Assembly: GCA_900617975.1 (NCBI GenBank)
Contig: UZAE01013401.1
Span: 1,194-22,833 of the forward strand
Source: Rodentolepis nana
Taxonomy: Eukaryota; Platyhelminthes; Cestoda; Cyclophyllidea; Hymenolepididae
DNA: 21,640 nt
Direction of reading: 5' to 3'
The notes under the pieces: generated by a model
Told to the model about the DNA's origin: nothing
Databases searched by the model: none
What the model saw: the letters and a program-made list of their open reading frames with translations, nothing else
Part shown: positions 18,101 to 21,640 of the stretch, one piece after another
How the letters are laid out: every line of letters begins with the position of its first letter
Numbering within the stretch: the stretch's first letter is position 1
Program-made: the position numbers and the translations under genes

Positions 18101-19805
18101 ATGAGAAGTTCTACATTTCAAAAATTTTTGGAATAACGTCACCTAGAATTCGTTGACTCAACGCAAAATCCTTATTCGGTTCTCCAGTCTACTGTTCACC
18201 TTGAGAACTTAAAGGAATTTTGCTTTGCGTTGTTATTCGAGGAGCACAGCTTGGTTGTTTTCTCTGATGACTTGAGTCAACTGACTCATAATTTATTTTT
18301 ACGCTTGCTTTCGATTATTATATAGGTTGGTCAAGAAATCGAGATCCGGCCTGGCCTGGTCACCCAGAAGGATCGCTCAGGCACAGTCTCCTGTCGCCCT
18401 ATCCGTTCATGCATCCTTTCACTTTTGGCGGAACAAAATGACCTCGCATATGCTGTCCCCGGTGGTTTGATTGGTGTGGGCACTAAGATCGATCCACAGC
18501 TCTGTCGTGCTGATCGTTTGGTGGGCCATGTCCTCGGTGCTGTTGGTACTCTGCCCGACATCTTTGTCGAGATTGAAATTTCTTTTTACCTCTTCCGACG
18601 TCTACTTGGTGTGAGGACTGAGGGTGATAAGAAGGGAGCTAAGGTAAGACCAAACGCATTTCTTCGTTACTCCTTCAATGCCCAATTAGAAGTCACGAGA
18701 TCGAAACTTATTGGCTCAAATCTCATGATCAAAATGACTAAAGGCGTACTTAGACCTAATCAGCTGAAGAGTCGTCATTAAGCGCAATGAAAATGCGTCT
18801 TTGACAGGCTTGACATTTAAGGCATTGTTGGTTTGAATCCCACTGTTAAAGTTTCTTATGAATATTGAGGTACAGGCCTATAAGGATATTTCAAGTGCTC
18901 TCCTCTCATTGCCATGAGCAAAATACCATGCATTCGGCAATACAGAAATAAAGAATGCGAATTTCTCTTCTTTCAGAACTCCTTATAGCTGCTCTTTTAG
19001 TTCCAAAGTGAGTTTGGGCTTAGAGTTGTAAATGTAAGCTCTTACCAACGCCTATTTATGAAGATTATTTCTAAGTCTTAATTTGATCGAATTTGCATTA
19101 TCCTTTTTTAGTTAATTATTGATTTGTAGGTTTTACTACAACTTGGCTTATTTCATTCAATACTTGGTTAAATTGGAACCAATGTAAATCAATGTTGCTA
19201 TTGCCCTAACAATGGTTTACCACTTGGCAAACTTTGAAATAATGGATTTTAGCTGTAGTTTGTCTGTCCTAAGTATTGTTTAGCATTAACATCATGTAGT
19301 AAATGGAATCGCCCTAGTTGCAAGGTACGGGCAGGCTTTATTTACAATAATCCAACATTACTGTCTACATTTAAGTATAATCGCATAAGGCAAGTGTTCT
19401 AGTGCTAGTGATACATCACGTATATTTGCTTGAATTTACTTTTAATAAATTTGCCACGCTATGAGAACTGACTCTCTCACCTCTTTGTTTTTAGGTCCAA
19501 AAGTTGGCTAAACGTGAGATGTTGATGGTTAATATTGGCTCGTTGTCAAGTGGTGGTCATGTTGTAGCTGTGAAAGGTGATTTGGCAAAGATCTCCCTCA
19601 ATACCCCCGTCTGCACTGAAGTGGGCGAGAAGGTGGCGCTTAGCCGTCGTGTTGAAAAGCATTGGAGGCATGTTCTTCTCATTTACGAATTATAATTAGT
19701 TATTTTTGTTTCCAAAATTGTAAACTAATTAGCTTTGCTGTTCATTTTAGATTGATTGGCTGGGGCAAGATTCGTCGTGGAGTCAAGCTTACTCCCCAGG
19801 AATAG
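15141..19805 (+). CDS. EIF2S3: Translation initiation factor eIF2 subunit gamma, eight exons
   Basis: Exons 15141-15185, 15220-15533, 16041-16275, 16356-16509, 17021-17115, 18326-18643, 19495-19667 and 19751-19805 join to 462 residues, against 472 in human. The protein is the GTP-binding core of eIF2, which delivers initiator Met-tRNA to the 40S subunit in the cytoplasm. Seen: G1 GHVAHGKT (40-47), G3 DCPGH (126-130), G4 NKID (182-185), G5 SAQ (217-219), a Cys-rich knob (83-112), domain II from about [11 protein letters not shown] (250) and domain III from about [11 protein letters not shown] (357), ending [17 protein letters not shown]. The ATG context GCAATGG is good. All key residues are intact. 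Six introns are GT..AG, the last is GC..AG. Confidence 0.97.
15186..15219 (+). other. eIF2 gamma intron 1, only 34 bp
   Basis: The donor is GTATTG and the acceptor TTTCTTAG. Removal is required, since 34 is not a multiple of three and exon 2 resumes [12 protein letters not shown] in the correct family alignment. Confidence 0.9.
15220..15533 (+). CDS. EIF2S3: eIF2 gamma exon 2 (residues 16-120), P-loop and Cys knob
   Basis: It carries [20 protein letters not shown] (29-48 region), switch [17 protein letters not shown], and the Cys-rich insert with C83, C88, C93, C107 and C112. It ends NLRLVR before donor GTATGT, phase 2. Confidence 0.97.
15534..16040 (+). other. eIF2 gamma intron 2 (507 bp)
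   Basis: A GTATGT...CCCCATCTAG intron. Nothing else is recognised inside. Confidence 0.9.
16041..16275 (+). CDS. EIF2S3: eIF2 gamma exon 3 (residues 120-198), G3 and G4
   Basis: It encodes [20 protein letters not shown], the near-invariant [12 protein letters not shown] and [19 protein letters not shown]. The donor is GTGTGT. The open frame continues past it to 16422 only because the 80-bp intron has no stop in this frame. Confidence 0.97.
16356..16509 (+). CDS. EIF2S3: eIF2 gamma exon 4 (residues 199-250), G5
   Basis: It encodes [20 protein letters not shown] and [14 protein letters not shown], then [12 protein letters not shown]. The acceptor is ATTTCAG and the donor GTTAGT, phase 1. It closes the G domain. 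Confidence 0.95.
16510..17020 (+). other. eIF2 gamma intron 4 (511 bp)
   Basis: GTTAGT...CCTACTTTAG. A reading frame runs through the last 80 bases of the intron into exon 5 but encodes no conserved residues. Nothing else is seen. Confidence 0.9.
17021..17115 (+). CDS. EIF2S3: eIF2 gamma exon 5 (residues 250-281)
   Basis: It encodes [20 protein letters not shown] and [12 protein letters not shown], the start of beta-barrel domain II and almost identical to other animals. The donor is GTACGT, phase 0. Confidence 0.96.
17116..18325 (+). other. eIF2 gamma intron 5 (1210 bp)
   Basis: GTACGT...TTATATAG. The middle, 17760-18080, is less AT-rich than the rest and has local repeats such as GGTCACCTCTGGTCAC, but I recognise no element or RNA gene. 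Confidence 0.9.
18326..18643 (+). CDS. EIF2S3: eIF2 gamma exon 6 (residues 282-387)
   Basis: It encodes [52 protein letters not shown] and [12 protein letters not shown]. It spans the end of domain II and the start of domain III. The donor is GTAAGA, phase 0. Confidence 0.97.
18644..19494 (+). other. eIF2 gamma intron 6 (851 bp)
   Basis: GTAAGA...GTTTTTAG. It begins with an extended open frame to 18781 that lacks conserved residues. Nothing else is recognised. Confidence 0.9.
19495..19667 (+). CDS. EIF2S3: eIF2 gamma exon 7 (residues 388-445)
   Basis: It encodes [39 protein letters not shown] and the first two bases of the Arg codon. The exon end is followed by GC rather than GT. Confidence 0.95.
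19668..19750 (+). other. eIF2 gamma intron 7 (83 bp), GC-AG type
   Basis: The exon ends TGGAG and the intron begins GCATGT; the acceptor is TTCATTTTAG. Only this donor restores the conserved HWRLIGWG reading frame, because R is split AG/A. No GT donor nearby would keep it. Confidence 0.88.
19751..19805 (+). CDS. EIF2S3: eIF2 gamma exon 8 (residues 445-462) and stop
   Basis: It encodes [17 protein letters not shown] and a TAG stop, matching the conserved LIGWG.IRRG C-terminus of the family with a short lineage-specific tail. Confidence 0.95.
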
Positions 19806-20412
19806 ATGGGGCTCTTTCGCTTGTAAGAAAAAGCAGAGAGCACAAACATGGTGTCACTAAAAGCAAATCAGTGTTTTCTTCAACTGCTACCAACGATTTC
19901 CACCACCACTTGTCTTGATTGGATTTGTTGGATAAAAGTATTACAAAAAGATGGGTTTATTTTTATTTATAATTTGTAGATGGTTAGTGTCAAGCTTTTT
20001 TTGAAATAGTGGATATTCTATAGTTAGCCAGATAGAATAATGCTCGTTTCCGATTTTTAATAACTCGTGCAATGAATGCATGGATTAAAAAGAAGCTTTA
20101 AAATGCTGTCATATGTCGTTTACCGTTACACTCTTTTGCGTTGCCTATAATATGAGTCATTATATATTTAGTGATAGCCAGAGAGAAAGATTACACAAGG
20201 TCACGAATAATGCGAATAAGCAATGGTATTGTCTTTCTCCTAATATGGTAACTTCTCACCTTAGGGAATTCGAGCAAAGTTGGAAAGGTACGAATTTGCC
20301 GAACGCTTGTAATAAGGAAAGAAGTTCTTTTACTCTACTGACGAGATCACTATTTTTGCTTTGCAACTGTCGTCAGGCACCTCCAGTCCCAAATTGCCAA
20401 TTCCTTTGAGTC
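19806..20412 (+). other. 3' UTR and flank of eIF2 gamma
   Basis: Candidate poly(A) hexamers are GATAAA at 19931-19936, followed by a T-rich stretch, and ATTAAA at 20084-20089; no AATAAA is present. A 98-codon open frame at 20113-20409 on the plus strand has an ATG but no recognisable domain, and I do not call it as a gene. Confidence 0.5.
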
Positions 20413-20722
20413 ATTTTTATTTATTTCAAATGACAGGCGTTGTGATAATTATAATTAACTCTTTAGCTGACTTCGGGGTTCACAGAGGGGATGAAACATA
20501 AAAGTGGGGAAAATTCGGGAAGAGGGACAGAAGAGTGATTCACGGATGTAGAGGAGACAGACAGACAGACACAAAGGTAGAGAAAAGGTAAGATGAGTAA
20601 TGTGGAGTGGTGTAATGTGGCACAGTGTCGGGTCATAGTAATTGAAATTCAGAAGTCAACTACCGATTAATAGACTGTTGTATGGGCATACGTTGAGTCA
20701 ATCGCACAACCCCCCCCCCCCC
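20413..20722 (-). repeat. Copy 3 of the ~300-bp retroposon-like repeat
   Basis: On the plus strand it opens TTTATTTATTTCAAATGACA and passes CTTCGGGGTTCACAGAGG, ACAGACACAAAGGTAGAGA, GGTAAGATGAGTA and CAACTACCGATTAATAGAC. The right end is degraded and replaced by a run of 13 C at 20710-20722. The tail side, read on the minus strand, is AAATAAATAAA. Confidence 0.8.
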
Positions 20723-20987
20723 TTTAAGTCATAAAATGCCACAAGTCAGAATATCGTTTACAAGTTTGGTATCTTAGCTCAATAAGGGTTAATAGTGATT
20801 TTGAGGGTGCAGCAGAGAAGTTGGAAACGCAATTATTTCGAGTTGAGTAGTGAAGAGGTAAAAAATCTTGCAAGACCTTAACCAGATCTCCCTAGACTTC
20901 AAATTTTATCCTTTATAGTTACTCATCTTCCCTGCTAAGTACAACACGAACTATTTTTGTGAATAAATGAATGGAGATGGTTATAAG

Positions 20988-21300
20988 TTTATTTATATCA
21001 AATGGCAGGCATTTTGATAGTTATCATAAGCCCTTTAGTTGACTTCAGGCTTTACAGAGAAGAAGGAACATCAAAGTGAAAAAAGTCGAGAGGGGAGGGG
21101 GGGGGAACAGAAGAGTATTTCAAAGATGTAAAGGAGACAGACACAAAGGTAGAGTGAAAAAGGTGAGGTGAGTACTGTGGAAGTAGCCGAATATGACATA
21201 CAGTGAGGTGATGGTGTTTTGAAGTCGGAAGTCAACTGCCGAATAATAGACTTTTTTGCCGTATGAATATACGTTGCCCAGGGTGCACCACTTGGAGGTA
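20988..21300 (-). repeat. Copy 4 of the ~300-bp retroposon-like repeat, nearly full length
   Basis: It spans from TTTATTTATATCAAATGGCA to CCCAGGGTGCACCACTTGGA and GGTA, with all internal blocks in order. This is one of the two most complete copies and a good reference for the family. Sequence beyond the GGAGGTA end is not shared with copy 2. Confidence 0.85.
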
Positions 21301-21386
21301 CATGATACTATTGTGGTTTAAGCTATGCTTGGAGCCTACGATAATAAGTCTATAATTTCCTTGCCGTACGAAAACTTAAGAAAGTA

Positions 21387-21640
21387 TATTTATTTATTTA
21401 TTCATTTCAAATGGCAGGCGTTTTGATAGTTATCATTAGCTTCTTAGCTGACTTAGGGCTTCACAGAGAGGAGGAGGAACATCAAAGTGACAAAAATTCG
21501 AGAGAGAGGGGGGGGGGACAGAAAAGTGATTCACAGAAGTAAGAGAAATTGACAGACAGAGGCAGAGAAAAGGTAAGATGAGTTCTGTGAAAGGGGTTGA
21601 ATATGACAAGCAGTCGGGTCATAGTAGTTTAAAATCAGTA
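21387..21640 (-). repeat. Copy 5 of the ~300-bp retroposon-like repeat, cut by window end
   Basis: It begins with a (TTTA)n run and CATTTCAAATGGCAGGCG, then CTTAGGGCTTCACAGAG, GGAACATCAAAGTGAC and GAGTTCTGTGAAAGG. It lies 86 bases after copy 4 in the same orientation. A short fragment at about 21340-21373, resembling the AGACTT..TTGCCGTA block, precedes it. Confidence 0.8.

Noticed and set aside
20113..20409. 98-codon open frame downstream of eIF2 gamma
   Set aside because: It starts with ATG but shows no domain, signal or family motif, lies within the likely 3' flank and next to repeats. Transcript evidence would be needed.
1..21640. CRISPR arrays, operons, prokaryotic mobile elements
   Set aside because: No direct-repeat and spacer pattern; gene structures are clearly eukaryotic with introns.

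Overview
The window is animal nuclear DNA, most likely from a flatworm (Platyhelminthes). The species cannot be named from the sequence. The evidence is two spliced genes with canonical GT..AG introns, of which the first are only 34 and 38 bp while later ones exceed 1 kb. That pattern is known from schistosomes and other flatworms. The non-coding DNA is AT-rich and carries SINE-like repeats, simple repeats and long G runs.

Two protein genes stand head to head. On the minus strand (12581 down to 3970) six exons encode a predicted 917-residue Additional-sex-combs-like (Asx/ASXL) protein. A DEUBAD (ASXH) domain spans three introns' worth of 5' exons and is followed by long Ser- and Gln-rich disordered sequence ending in a proline run. 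Asx/ASXL proteins are obligate partners of the BAP1/Calypso ubiquitin hydrolase in the PR-DUB complex, which removes ubiquitin from histone H2A. On the plus strand (15141 to 19805) eight exons encode a complete 462-residue gamma subunit of translation initiation factor eIF2, the GTPase that carries initiator Met-tRNA to the ribosome. The two products belong to unrelated pathways; they share only a 2.56 kb AT-rich divergent spacer, where both promoters presumably lie.

Layout: 1-3969 is 3' flank of the Asx-like gene, with two copies of a roughly 300-bp retroposon-like repeat, a G26 tract and a decayed tRNA-like sequence. 3970-12581 is the Asx-like gene; its introns grow steadily from 38 bp (5') to 4.4 kb (3'), and the 4.4 kb intron is full of degenerate repeats, microsatellites and a tRNA-like SINE relic. 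12582-15140 is the spacer. 15141-19805 is the eIF2 gamma gene, with a 34-bp first intron and a GC-AG last intron. 19806-21640 is 3' flank with three more copies of the 300-bp repeat, the last cut by the window end.

The most interesting points are the compact Asx-like protein without visible HARE-HTH or PHD domains, its frame-neutral exons and intron size gradient, and the five-copy repeat family whose tail carries a motif resembling part of a hammerhead core. I saw no clear new enzymatic or defence system.
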